A stretch of 64,000 nucleotides of DNA. It comes from Ruminococcaceae bacterium R-25. GTDB lineage: Bacteria; Bacillota; Clostridia; Saccharofermentanales; Saccharofermentanaceae. Under the pieces are notes generated by a model. The model saw only the letters and a list, made by a program, of their open reading frames with translations. It did no database searches and was not told the origin of the DNA. Of this stretch, positions 32,662 through 41,409 are shown piece by piece (the stretch's first letter is position 1; each line of letters opens with the position of its first letter). A program made the translations under genes and the position numbers. Where the stretch lies: contig QGFZ01000002.1 of assembly GCA_003149065.1 (NCBI GenBank), positions 186,001-250,000 of the forward strand. The letters are read 5' to 3'.

Positions 32662-33849
32662 ATGGAAAAATTAAGTGATCAGGGCAGACTGCGCCCTTGG
32701 ATGGGATTTGTACTTTTCGCTGTAGTGATGGCATTCTTTGTTTTGGTATGCGCACCGCTTCAGCAGAACCTCGGAATACCGGGTCTCATAATTACGGAAT
32801 TGAGTTTTCCGGTAATAGGCGTTGTCTATTGCCTCATCCGTAAAGTAAAGATCAGGGAAGTATTTCCGGTAAAGAAGATCAAGGCAAGAGAATTCTTCGG
32901 ATGCATCCTTCTCGTATTGGGAATGTTCCCGGTATCATTAATGCTCGTAGCCCTTACGGCTATCATCTTCCCGGCATCTGCAGCTGAGGCAACAGAACTG
33001 ACTTCATTCATCTTCGACAGCCTTAACTTCCCGATGGCAGTTCTTATCGTTGCACTCATGCCCGCTGTCTGCGAGGAAGCAATCCACAGAGGCGCCATCT
33101 TAAGCAACTTCAGAGGTCTCAAGCGCGACTGGGTCATCGTACTCATCATGGGCATATTCTTCGGAATCAACCACCTGTCAATATTAAGATTCTTAACGAC
33201 AATGGTTCTCGGTATGTTCTTAAGCTTCGTAGTAGTAAAGAAGAACAACATCCTTCTGTCGATGCTGATGCACTTTACGAACAACTTTATCTCAGTAGCC
33301 ATCTCATATCTTTTCGGAGCAGGAAACGGAGCAGCAATATCATCTGCAACGATCGATTACACTTCAGTTCTCGGCACATACATGATCCTGGGCGTTGCCG
33401 CACCGTTCCTCATCACACTGGGCTTGATGCTCGTAAATCCTGAGGGTCACAAGAAGATCAGATTCCTTATTGCCGGAATCCTCTCAACACTTCTCCTTGT
33501 CGGCGGCTTCAGCATCAGTGCCGTATCGAACGCGAAAAACACTATCCTCAGCGCAACTGTCGGATATACAGTAACAGCAGAGGAAGAGAACAGCTCCGTA
33601 ATCGACTTCACAGTCGAGGAAGACCGCGAAGCCACAGTAGTCGTTATCCTCACAAATGCAGAGGGCGATTACAAGGTAAGGATCGACGGCGACAAGGGAA
33701 GCAACATCATCAATGCAGATGTACCCCATGGCGCGATCCGCATGATCACATACAACGTAAACCTTCAGGCTGACCACTACAACGTTACGGTAGTTCCTGA
33801 TGCCAATACCGTCGGCGAAACACCGCAGTTCAGCATAACTGTTAAGTGA
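32662..33849 (+). CDS. CPBP-family intramembrane metalloprotease with extra C-terminal domain
   Basis: ATG at 32662 has GGAGG eight bases before it; an earlier ATG at 32647 does not. The 395-residue protein has about eight membrane helices containing the Abi/CPBP motifs CEEAIHRG (paired Glu), FGINHLS and LMHFTNNF, which bind the metal and cleave within the membrane. After the last helix (about 275-292) comes a beta-rich domain of about 100 residues, probably outside the cell, not usual for the family. It follows the PadR-DUF2812 pair by 48 bp and may be part of the same regulated unit. Confidence 0.87.
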   Translation: MEKLSDQGRLRPWMGFVLFAVVMAFFVLVCAPLQQNLGIPGLIITELSFPVIGVVYCLIRKVKIREVFPVKKIKAREFFGCILLVLGMFPVSLMLVALTAIIFPASAAEATELTSFIFDSLNFPMAVLIVALMPAVCEEAIHRGAILSNFRGLKRDWVIVLIMGIFFGINHLSILRFLTTMVLGMFLSFVVVKKNNILLSMLMHFTNNFISVAISYLFGAGNGAAISSATIDYTSVLGTYMILGVAAPFLITLGLMLVNPEGHKKIRFLIAGILSTLLLVGGFSISAVSNAKNTILSATVGYTVTAEEENSSVIDFTVEEDREATVVVILTNAEGDYKVRIDGDKGSNIINADVPHGAIRMITYNVNLQADHYNVTVVPDANTVGETPQFSITVK

Positions 33850-33874
33850 TCTGATATAAAAACACATAAAGAAC

Positions 33875-33903
33875 AAGGGCTGTCTCATGTGAGGCAGCCC
33901 TTA
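33875..33903. terminator. Bidirectional terminator with TGTCTC/GAGGCA core
   Basis: A 12-bp stem (AAGGGCTGTCTC with GAGGCAGCCCTT, one T-G pair) around an ATGT loop, between the convergent protease and ACT-domain genes. The minus-strand side is followed by a T-rich stretch. Two terminators with the same core are at 38444 and 62980. Confidence 0.8.
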
Positions 33904-33906
33904 ATA

Positions 33907-34272
33907 TCAGACGATGTTATAACCTTCTTTTCCAAGCACTTGCAGTGCCTTTTCGAAGTTTTCTTCCTTCGCGAGAATGTAGTCCGTGTTGTATGTCGAT
34001 ACGGCAAAGATACCGATCTTGTTTTCGGCGAGGATCGAAGATATCTTCGACAGTATTCCGATGAGCGAAAAGTCTAACACTCCTTCAATGCGGAAGCCCC
34101 TCCAGCCGTCATCTCTTTCGATAGTTTCTTTAGGGCAGTCGGAAGTCTTGCAGACAAGTGAGATCTCTTCGTCCGTGCGTGCGGCAAACCAGAAATCTTT
34201 GTCCGGCACGAGGGATTCAACAGACTTCAGTTTGCATACTGTGAACTGATAGGGTAAACGCTTAAGATCCAT
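33907..34272 (-). CDS. ACT-domain protein (COG3603/CASTOR-like)
   Basis: A 121-residue cytoplasmic protein with two small ACT-like units: SVESLVPDKDFWFAARTDEEISLVC in the first and GILSKISSILAENKIGIFAVSTYNTDYILAK in the second, the latter very typical. ACT domains bind amino acids; the free-standing form suggests a sensor. It is 3 bp downstream of the small membrane protein gene in the same orientation. Ligand unknown. Confidence 0.85.
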   Translation of the reverse strand: MDLKRLPYQFTVCKLKSVESLVPDKDFWFAARTDEEISLVCKTSDCPKETIERDDGWRGFRIEGVLDFSLIGILSKISSILAENKIGIFAVSTYNTDYILAKEENFEKALQVLGKEGYNIV

Positions 34273-34275
34273 AGA

Positions 34276-34647
34276 TTATTCCGTCCCGTTATCTGCTTTT
34301 TCTGCCGCCCAGGCCTTCTGAAATCTGAAGGTGAAGATAACAGCATAGACTGCGATAAGGACGACCCACCATCCGGACAGTTTTCCGTTGGATGTTGAAG
34401 TGTAGATGACAGTAAATGCTGCGTATGCTACGAAAACAATGGCAGCGACCCTGCTCTGAAGGAAATGTATCAGAAGCGAGCATACCAGTAAGAAAAGAAC
34501 ATCGGCAAGAGCAAAATGATTTTGGGATTTGATCACATTGAAGTACAAGGTAAGGCCTGCGAGCACATAGCCTAAGATCGCACATGTTGTGATGTTTTTT
34601 CTAATAGCGGACATTTGAGGAGATTTGAAGAACTCTAATCTTGTCAT
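34276..34647 (-). CDS. Small membrane protein, unknown function
   Basis: ATG at 34647 follows AGGAGGT closely; a longer frame from 34680 lacks a site. The 123 residues hold about four hydrophobic helices between a basic N-terminus (TRLEFFKSPQMSAIRKN) and a polar C-terminal tail (RFQKAWAAEKADNGTE). No family recognised. Probably co-transcribed with the ACT-domain gene downstream. Confidence 0.7.
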   Translation of the reverse strand: MTRLEFFKSPQMSAIRKNITTCAILGYVLAGLTLYFNVIKSQNHFALADVLFLLVCSLLIHFLQSRVAAIVFVAYAAFTVIYTSTSNGKLSGWWVVLIAVYAVIFTFRFQKAWAAEKADNGTE

Positions 34648-34745
34648 GGTATACCTCCTATGAATCTGTTGCTGCAACAATTATAACAATAAAAGGTGAT
34701 ACAATGATGTGGCTGAGCCAATTCAGTTTTTGGGGGTAGATCAAT

Positions 34746-35582
34746 ATGAACAAGAAGGTTATCACGGTTTTGCAGATAGTAATTCCTGCCGTTACGATCG
34801 CAGGAGCTGCTTTAATCGGAAGTTTCTATTACGCAACACAGAGATGTACTGATGAAGTGCCGGATACGACATCTCTTTATGTTTATACGGTTGACGAGGA
34901 ATTCGGCGAGCTCAACCAAAGATATGCAAAAGCTATGGGAATTGAACCCAAGGCTAAGGACAGGCTCATTACTTACGATTCGATTCCCGAGATCAGTTCC
35001 TGGAATGAAGTAAAGTACATTTACATCTTCAGTGACACCGCAGTTGAAGCTGCAGATGAAGATTACAAGGCCGGGAAAAATGTAAAGCTGGCTATCCCTT
35101 CGGATGTAGTGTTTTACTATGGCGACTGTTCCGGAATATGGAGCTTGTTCGGTGATGAAGTTAAAAACGATGACAGATCACACTATGGCGAATATATGGT
35201 TTTCGACACCGCCGGGGATTCTTTCAAGAAAGTGTACGAAGAGCCGGATTACTACTTTTACTACAAATACGATCCTTCCACATGGGAGGAGTTCAGGACT
35301 GAACTTGACAGCTACCTGACAGCAAATGATGCAAGTTCGGATGTAAGCATGCTGATCACGACAAGGAGCAAGCCGGATGCTTCAAATCTTCAGATGAAGC
35401 TGATGTATGAGTTCCCCGCTTCAAATTACGATTCGGCGCATTACAGCAAGGTTTGGAACGAGTCCTACAACAAGGAAGTAGGAATGAAGATCGCAATTCC
35501 TTCAGTATGCTTGGTTGTTTTACTGACCGGCATCGAGATACTTTTCGCCTGGCTCAAGAAACCGCGCAAACAAGAGGCTTAA
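34746..35582 (+). CDS. Membrane-anchored extracytoplasmic protein, unknown
   Basis: The 278-residue protein has one N-terminal membrane helix (about 6-26), a polar domain of about 220 residues rich in Tyr, Asp and Glu, and a second helix near the C-terminus (about 252-270) ending in KKPRKQEA. The bulk should lie outside the cytoplasm. GGGGGT precedes the ATG. I recognise no family. Confidence 0.7.
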   Translation: MNKKVITVLQIVIPAVTIAGAALIGSFYYATQRCTDEVPDTTSLYVYTVDEEFGELNQRYAKAMGIEPKAKDRLITYDSIPEISSWNEVKYIYIFSDTAVEAADEDYKAGKNVKLAIPSDVVFYYGDCSGIWSLFGDEVKNDDRSHYGEYMVFDTAGDSFKKVYEEPDYYFYYKYDPSTWEEFRTELDSYLTANDASSDVSMLITTRSKPDASNLQMKLMYEFPASNYDSAHYSKVWNESYNKEVGMKIAIPSVCLVVLLTGIEILFAWLKKPRKQEA

Positions 35583-35702
35583 TGTCTGAAAATTGACGTC
35601 CCCGAAATCAAATAAAATGTACATTTTCCGTAGCGGTAGAACTTTTTATTTCTGATGATATAATGTCTATCGGTTTATTGCGGAAAGGGTAAGTTTGGGT
35701 CA

Positions 35703-36737
35703 ATGCAGAAGCTTTTATCTGTGGCGATACCCTCCTATAACTCGGAAGATTATGTCAGCAGAGCTATCGAGAGTCTGCTGCCGGGTAAGGAGCAGGTGGA
35801 GATCATTGTCGTTGACGACGGTTCGACTGATGATACATCCAGGATCGCTGAAGAATATATAGAAAAATATCCTGATACCGTGCGCCTTATCAAGAAAGAG
35901 AACGGCGGTCACGGCGATGCTGTTATGGCAGGTCTTAGCGCAGCTACAGGCCTTTATTTCAGGGTCCTTGATTCTGATGACTGGCTCGAAAAAGAGTCTT
36001 TGTTAAAGCTCCTTAAGGTTCTTGAAGAGATGAGAGATCCCGAAAAGGCAGCAGATCTCGTTATCACCAATTACGTTTATGAGAAAGTAAACGAGGGCAA
36101 GAGCCACCCGATCCATTACAGAAAGACGCTTCCTACCGGCAGGCTTTTCGGCTGGGACGAAGTAGGCAAGTGGGCCACAGGTTCTTATATCCTGATGCAC
36201 TCTGCGACATATAAGACCGAGCTCGCCAGAAACAGCGGAATGAAGCTTCCGAAGCACACTTTTTATGTAGACCACCTTTTCGTATGCTACCCCATGATGA
36301 AGGTCGAAAAGATGTACTATCTGGACGTCGACCTTTACCGTTATTTCATCGGCCGTGAAGACCAGTCCGTAAATGAGAAGGTAATGCTCAGCCGTATGGA
36401 CCAGCAGCTCAAGGTTAACCGCCTCATGCTCTATGAGCTCGACACGGATTCCATTAAGAATAAAGCACAGAGAGAATATCTCTATTACTATACCGAGATC
36501 GTTACGCTCGCTACTGTTTCATTCCTTCTCCGTCTTGGCACAAAAGAAGACGAGCAGGTAATGCAGTCTTTCCTTGATGAAGTTCAGGAAAAGCGCCCGG
36601 TCTATTACGAGTGGCTCTGCCAAAAGCCTTTTACGCGCCACATGATCGGCCCTGTCAGAAGATGGCCGCACTGGTTCTGCTATCCTGTTTACCGTTTCTG
36701 CTACCTGGTAGCAAGAAAGCTTTTCGGATTCAATTAA
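35703..36737 (+). CDS. Family 2 glycosyltransferase
   Basis: A 344-residue GT-A glycosyltransferase: LSVAIPSYNSEDYVSRAIESL at the N-terminus, IIVVDDGSTDDTS (about 33-45) for nucleotide binding, and FRVLDSDDW (about 87-95) for the metal-binding DXD region. It transfers a sugar from a nucleotide donor, probably in envelope glycan or glycolipid synthesis. There is no C-terminal membrane pair, so it is cytoplasmic or peripheral. A TATAAT lies at 35659-35664. The stop overlaps that of the convergent flippase-like gene. Confidence 0.9.
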   Translation: MQKLLSVAIPSYNSEDYVSRAIESLLPGKEQVEIIVVDDGSTDDTSRIAEEYIEKYPDTVRLIKKENGGHGDAVMAGLSAATGLYFRVLDSDDWLEKESLLKLLKVLEEMRDPEKAADLVITNYVYEKVNEGKSHPIHYRKTLPTGRLFGWDEVGKWATGSYILMHSATYKTELARNSGMKLPKHTFYVDHLFVCYPMMKVEKMYYLDVDLYRYFIGREDQSVNEKVMLSRMDQQLKVNRLMLYELDTDSIKNKAQREYLYYYTEIVTLATVSFLLRLGTKEDEQVMQSFLDEVQEKRPVYYEWLCQKPFTRHMIGPVRRWPHWFCYPVYRFCYLVARKLFGFN

Positions 36738-37753
36738 CCTTTTTTCTTCGGTTTGATCGAGAGAAGAACCAATCCCAATCCGCTTCCTACGAGCGGCAGC
36801 ATAAAGCTGCAGAAACGCGATAACAGCATGACGCTTCCCATTAATCCCGTGGGGATCAGGCCGGAATAAAATAATGCATAACCATATTCGGTAACGCCTG
36901 CAGCGCCCGGAAGCGGCAATGAAGATACTGAGATAAAGAGCGAAGACTGCGTTCTTAAGACCGTGAACCAGTCAAGATCTGTGCATCCGACCGCATGTGC
37001 GCAGAAAAATGTTACCGAGTGGAACAGGATTATCTGAATAAGCGAAGTAATAAGCATTTTCACGAACACGATCTTATTCTTCTTAAGGAGCGCTGCTGCT
37101 TTTCTGTAACATGCGAAAGACCTTAAGAACTTGAATCTCTCGCCGGGCTTGATACCTCTTACCTTAATGAACCAGAGTCCGATGCCGATGAAAAAGCCTG
37201 CGAGTTTTCTCGTAAAGAGCACGCAGATCAAAAATGCGATTATCGCGAGATTTAATGCAAAACCTATAGGGAAGACATATGCAAATCTGCCCTGAAGCTT
37301 AAATACTTCGCCGTGTGAGCAGATAACGCCGATTACGCCTAAGAATACTGCCGCGCACTGGAAGCTCAAAAGCGCGCAAAGGAGCGTAAATGCGCTGTGC
37401 GACACCTTCAGTTTGTCTTTGGCCATGAAGTAGAGCTGGCCCGGCTGTCCGCCTGTAGATGAGGGAGTGATCGAGCTGAAGAAGAACCCTGCAAAAGAAT
37501 ATTTCATCATCTGCGCGAAAGTGATCTTATAGCCGTCAAGTTTCAAGCATCTGCTGATATTGATGCCGTCGCAGACAGCATAGACCGCCATCGCCAGGAT
37601 CGCAGCCAATACCCACCAGATATTTGCATTTTTAAGAGTCCCGATGATGTCCTGGCCTTCAAGCTCTTTATAGATGACATAGACCGTTGCCCCGCCGAGA
37701 ATCAGCAGAAACAGCGCCCCAAGCCAAAGAGACTTTTTCTTAAGAAGTTCCAT
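36734..37753 (-). CDS. LPG-synthase-type membrane protein (MprF flippase-like, UPF0104)
   Basis: A polytopic protein with about eight helices of the lysylphosphatidylglycerol synthase membrane domain family: SITPSSTGGQPGQLYFM and LPGAAGVTEYGYALFY are the characteristic motifs. There is no C-terminal aminoacyl transferase domain, so it is the flippase/transport half only. Such proteins move lipids or lipid-linked sugars. I use ATG 37753; a TTG at 37780 would add nine residues and neither has a strong ribosome site. It is convergent with the glycosyltransferase gene, sharing two bases of stop codon. Confidence 0.87.
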   Translation of the reverse strand: MELLKKKSLWLGALFLLILGGATVYVIYKELEGQDIIGTLKNANIWWVLAAILAMAVYAVCDGINISRCLKLDGYKITFAQMMKYSFAGFFFSSITPSSTGGQPGQLYFMAKDKLKVSHSAFTLLCALLSFQCAAVFLGVIGVICSHGEVFKLQGRFAYVFPIGFALNLAIIAFLICVLFTRKLAGFFIGIGLWFIKVRGIKPGERFKFLRSFACYRKAAALLKKNKIVFVKMLITSLIQIILFHSVTFFCAHAVGCTDLDWFTVLRTQSSLFISVSSLPLPGAAGVTEYGYALFYSGLIPTGLMGSVMLLSRFCSFMLPLVGSGLGLVLLSIKPKKKG

Positions 37754-37878
37754 TCGAAAAGTTGATCCATCCCTAATCAATTAATCAGCTAGGTTATTTT
37801 AGGAGTTTTTCCATTAGTTTTCAATTATATGGAGAGCTTTCACGCAAAGTTCGCTCAAAAGGGAGACTTTAAGTTGTA

Positions 37879-37884
37879 TATAAT
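37879..37884 (+). promoter_or_regulatory. -10 element before the small lipoprotein gene
   Basis: TATAAT lies 27 bases before the ATG; no good -35. Confidence 0.45.
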
Positions 37885-37911
37885 AGCTTCGAGCGAAAAA
37901 GGAGAGAAAAG

Positions 37912-38328
37912 ATGAAAAAATTACTTGCAACACTTTTGGCAGCGGGGATGGTCCTCGCGATTTCATCCTGCGGCAAGGAACCTGAATCTTCCAAGGAAGA
38001 GCCCTCTGTCCAGCCTGACGTCACAGTCACGGAAACCGAGGCCGCAAAGGGCTGGGAAGGCAACTATCAGTCCGCTGATTCAGATGAGCATTTCAGGATC
38101 TACGATGTAACTGACACAGGCTTTAAAGTCGAGTTCTACCACTACGAAGAAGACCTCATCGAGAGGTTCGATTATGAGATGGAATACGACAATGCCGAAA
38201 AGACTATGGCTTCCGAGATCGGAAATGCCGACGACAAAGGCGGCTGGGAGTACAGATTCGCTTTCGGCGGCGACTCCATTACCGTCAGCTGGCAGGAAAA
38301 AGTCATGTTATATCAAAGAGTTTCATAA
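37912..38328 (+). CDS. Small lipoprotein, unknown function
   Basis: A 138-residue secreted lipoprotein: basic start, hydrophobic stretch and lipobox AISSC (Cys20), then a short acidic linker (KEEPSVQPDVTVTETE) and a beta-rich domain of about 95 residues with repeated Asp/Glu-Tyr-Phe strands. The domain resembles small lipocalin-like or DUF-type sensor domains, but I recognise no family. GGAGAG precedes the ATG. Confidence 0.75.
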   Translation: MKKLLATLLAAGMVLAISSCGKEPESSKEEPSVQPDVTVTETEAAKGWEGNYQSADSDEHFRIYDVTDTGFKVEFYHYEEDLIERFDYEMEYDNAEKTMASEIGNADDKGGWEYRFAFGGDSITVSWQEKVMLYQRVS

Positions 38329-38352
38329 ATTCCTGAAATTTTCCCCACTGAC

Positions 38353-38384
38353 TTCAAGTACATTTCAGGTTGGGGTCTCATAAT
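38353..38384 (+). promoter_or_regulatory. Direct-repeat promoter of candidate small RNA 1
   Basis: TTCAAGT (38353-38359) and TTCAGGT (38364-38370) are phased by 11 bp, then 8 bases, then CATAAT (38379-38384). The core repeat matches 18 of 20 bases of the minus-strand repeat before the response regulator gene. Confidence 0.7.
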
Positions 38385-38390
38385 GAGGTC

Positions 38391-38475
38391 GTATAACAAA
38401 GAACTACTCAGAGTTCCCAAAATGTACACCCTCCCCGAATAAAAAAGGTTGTCTCATACGAGGCAACCTTTTAAT
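38391..38475 (+). ncRNA. Candidate small RNA 1, about 85 nt, C-rich
   Basis: A predicted start about seven bases past the CATAAT and a strong terminator at 38444-38472 bound a short transcript with no start codon plus ribosome site. CACCCTCCCC (38427-38436) lies just 5' of an A-run and the terminator hairpin. This stretch contains CCTCC and can pair with GGAGG ribosome sites, as in csRNA/RsaE-type regulators. It lies between the small lipoprotein and the GH94 gene. Confidence 0.6.
38441..38475 (+). terminator. Terminator of small RNA 1
   Basis: A 12-bp stem AAAGGTTGTCTC / GAGGCAACCTTT with an ATAC loop; A-run before and TTAATC after. Same TGTCTC/GAGGCA core as at 33875 and 62980. Confidence 0.85.
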
Positions 38476-38515
38476 CTTTAGTGCAGTTGTAGGTCAGTGT
38501 GGTTTGCTGTCGACG

Positions 38516-38618
38516 TTTTGTAGACGATTTTCCGTTTTTCGTCTACAAAATGTGCAAAAACGCTTGAATTTGCACGATTTGCAGACGTTTTTTCGATTTT
38601 CGTCTACAAAATGTGCAA
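38516..38618. repeat. Two-unit dyad array D, period 61 bp
   Basis: Arms TTTTGTAGACG and CGTCTACAAAA frame 35-bp dyads at 38516-38550 and 38577-38611 (left arm of the second reads ATTTGCAGACG). Each right arm is followed by TGTGCAA, and the first of these pairs with TTTGCACG at 38569-38576, forming a linking dyad. The array lies between convergent genes; no coding potential. Confidence 0.85.
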
Positions 38619-38662
38619 CAGCTGATTCGACCGGTCAAACAGGTGTCAGTGTCAAACAGCTG

Positions 38663-41335
38663 TTAATCGAGTTCTACCTCAATGATGCCGCCGATCTTAT
38701 CCTTGGGAAGGACATTGGTGCCTTCGCTGACCAGCGCGCCGTCGACCATGATCGACTTGACGGCGGATGCGTTAGCGTCCATCGAATATATAACATTTAC
38801 GGGCTTGCCGTTGAACTCGAATTCGACAGAAGCCTTGCCCTCTGAATCGAACTGCGAAGGCAGGAGCTTGGGCTCGAAAACCATATCGCCGTAAGAACCC
38901 TTTATACCGAACATCTCTGTAAGGACTGTGAGCATCAGCCAGCTTGCCGCGCCCGTGAGGTAGTGGTAAACGCCTCTGCCCTTGGGATCGAAATATTCAG
39001 GAACGCCGGGATAGATCTTGCTCTTCCCGAAGTCCGTTGCGTGGCGGTAAAGGGTGCCGATAACTTTCCAGCCCTCTTCCTTGAAGCCTCTGGTATAAAG
39101 GGCGTTGCCGAACATGACGGTCATGTGTGAGAAGACAGCGCCGTTTTCCTTTTGTCCGTAGGAGAAGCCGAACATACGGCCCATGTCGGTCTTGATCTCA
39201 TGGAAATCCGTATTGAGCTTATAGCCGCCGAGCGAGGGATCGTAGATGTATTTGTCAGCGGATTTAATGATCTCAGGGATCTGTTCATCGGTTGCGACTC
39301 CGGACATGATCGTGAAGACCTCGCCTGTGAGCATCATGGCAGGTCTGCCGTGCTTGTCGCCGTTCTTCTCAAGAGCATTGCCGCTGTTGTCGTAATAGCC
39401 GTTATAGCGGGAATAACCCTCGCTGTCGGTGAACCATTCGGTCTCTCTGATATGGGAAATGATCCAGTCAGCCTTCTTCTCAAGGTCATCTGCGAGCAGG
39501 TCGATGTCAAAGACCTTCTTTGCACCTGAAAAACCGGTTTTAACATTGTTACAGTAGCTCAATAGTACGCTCTGGAGCTTATTAGCATCGTAAACGCCAA
39601 AGAGGCCTTCTAACTCTTCGCAGGCCTCGATCGAGGTCTTTCCGAAGACCTTTTTGTACTCTCTTAAGATGCTCGCGAGCTTTTTGTAGTTGCCTGCATA
39701 AGCTGCCGTGAAGGCAACGCTCTCACCTTTGTCCTTGCCCATGTCGAGCGCATCGTTCCAGTCAGCTCCTCTGAGCTTCATGTGGCCGTGCTCGCCTACA
39801 TCGAAGAAAGATGCAAAGTTCTGAAGGAGGAGGTGCTCCATGACCGTGCCGCTGCAGGATACGCAGGAAAGATCGGTATCCTTGTCCAGCAGTTCCTCGC
39901 CTCTCATAACCTGGCGGTCGATGAAGTAGGGAGCCGTCTCATCAAGGATCTTGAGGTCACCCGTCTGCTTTATATAAAGGTCCATAGTCATGAAAGGCCA
40001 CATTGCGTGGTCCATCCAGACACGTGTGATGCCATTTCTGTCAGCGATGAATTCGCCGCTCTTGCTGCCGATAATGGTTGCGTTCGTGCCGTCGCATCTT
40101 ACGCCGCCGAAGTTATCGACGAGCATGCCTCTTACATCAGAAGGATCCATAATTATCAGCGCCAGGCAGTCCTGCCAGAGGTCTCTCCAGCCTCTGCCAC
40201 CCTTGCCGTAATCGTGATGGGGAAGGAATGAGCAGCCGTATATCCTTCGAAGCATCGGCTGAACACCGACCCAGTACATCCAGTTGTCAAAGATCTTGTC
40301 ACCTGTGTGGAATCTGACATTATTTTTGTCGACCCAGTAATTCATGTTATCGGCCCAGCCTTTATCGAAAGCCGTGGAATCTAAGTATTTAACGGCCTTT
40401 GCCTGAAGGGCATCAGATACAGAGAGGATCTCTTCTTCGGTATCGGAAGGCTTATCGAGGTCGTCTATTGCGAGCGCGAAAAAGTAATCAATGTCCTCGC
40501 CCGGTTCCAGTGTTTTTTTCGAAAACATAGCTGCGCCCATTGCTTCAAAGCCGTCAACGCGTGTGCCGGGCTTTGCAGCGGGAGCGCCTGTTACAGGGAA
40601 TCTCGGGTTGTCGAAAGCTCCGCCTTCGCCGATGAAATCTTCTGCGACAGGGCAGAAGGATACAGGCTTATAGCCTTCACCTTCAGCTGCGAAGAAACCG
40701 TAGATGACCTTATTTCTTCTGTGTCCTCTCTCGTCGAAAGTGAGGGTGGGATCGTTTGTTACGCCGTATTCGGTAACGGTCATGCGGTTGAGCATGGAAG
40801 TAACGTTTCTGTGGTCTCTGATGTTGTCAGCCGAACGTCCGTAGATAGGTGTTGCGGCTGTCGGTGTGAAAGTAACGGGCGAAGTGCCGTTATTGGTAAT
40901 TCTGACCCTTGTAAGTTCGATCCTGTCTGAGGTATTAACAGGTACGAAAGTGGTGATCCCGATCTCAAGATCCCTTTCGCTTATAAGGCGTCGGATGCTC
41001 TGCCATAAAAGGCCGTTTGTTAAGGTGACTTTGTCTTTTTCTTCTGTAAATCTTTTCGCATGCTGGGATGCGGAAGCGCCCGTTGCCGATATGAGAGTGC
41101 CGTCTTCAAAACAGAGCCAGAAGTTTCTGGTAGAGCGGTTGTTGTGAAGATTATCGGAGGATACGGGCTCTAAGATGAATGTGTTCTGGGAGGTCTTAAG
41201 ATCGCCGCCTAATTCGGGCGTAAGGCATCCCATCATGCCGCTGGCTGCTCCAACGGGGAAGTAAAGATAGCTGTAAAGTTCGGGATCGTTTAATTTAAAA
41301 GTGCCGTTTTCATCAAAGAATTTATAACCTTCCAT
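38663..41335 (-). CDS. GH94 glycoside phosphorylase
   Basis: ATG at 41335 has AAGGAGA eight bases upstream; a frame from 41365 lacks a site. The 890-residue enzyme has the GH94 plan: an N-terminal beta-sandwich (about 1-300), a linker and an (alpha/alpha)6 barrel with GGRGWRDLWQDCLALI and the catalytic Asp in GADWNDALDMG. GH94 enzymes split beta-glucosidic disaccharides with phosphate to give a sugar 1-phosphate and save ATP. The length is nearer laminaribiose or cellodextrin phosphorylases than the roughly 810-residue cellobiose enzymes; the substrate is not settled. No transporter is adjacent. Confidence 0.92.
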   Translation of the reverse strand: MEGYKFFDENGTFKLNDPELYSYLYFPVGAASGMMGCLTPELGGDLKTSQNTFILEPVSSDNLHNNRSTRNFWLCFEDGTLISATGASASQHAKRFTEEKDKVTLTNGLLWQSIRRLISERDLEIGITTFVPVNTSDRIELTRVRITNNGTSPVTFTPTAATPIYGRSADNIRDHRNVTSMLNRMTVTEYGVTNDPTLTFDERGHRRNKVIYGFFAAEGEGYKPVSFCPVAEDFIGEGGAFDNPRFPVTGAPAAKPGTRVDGFEAMGAAMFSKKTLEPGEDIDYFFALAIDDLDKPSDTEEEILSVSDALQAKAVKYLDSTAFDKGWADNMNYWVDKNNVRFHTGDKIFDNWMYWVGVQPMLRRIYGCSFLPHHDYGKGGRGWRDLWQDCLALIIMDPSDVRGMLVDNFGGVRCDGTNATIIGSKSGEFIADRNGITRVWMDHAMWPFMTMDLYIKQTGDLKILDETAPYFIDRQVMRGEELLDKDTDLSCVSCSGTVMEHLLLQNFASFFDVGEHGHMKLRGADWNDALDMGKDKGESVAFTAAYAGNYKKLASILREYKKVFGKTSIEACEELEGLFGVYDANKLQSVLLSYCNNVKTGFSGAKKVFDIDLLADDLEKKADWIISHIRETEWFTDSEGYSRYNGYYDNSGNALEKNGDKHGRPAMMLTGEVFTIMSGVATDEQIPEIIKSADKYIYDPSLGGYKLNTDFHEIKTDMGRMFGFSYGQKENGAVFSHMTVMFGNALYTRGFKEEGWKVIGTLYRHATDFGKSKIYPGVPEYFDPKGRGVYHYLTGAASWLMLTVLTEMFGIKGSYGDMVFEPKLLPSQFDSEGKASVEFEFNGKPVNVIYSMDANASAVKSIMVDGALVSEGTNVLPKDKIGGIIEVELD

Positions 41336-41409
41336 AGGTATAGTCTCCTTAATTGTATTAGCCACCTTCTGACAGTATAAATGATTTCACTCAACTTTTC
41401 CTCATGCAT

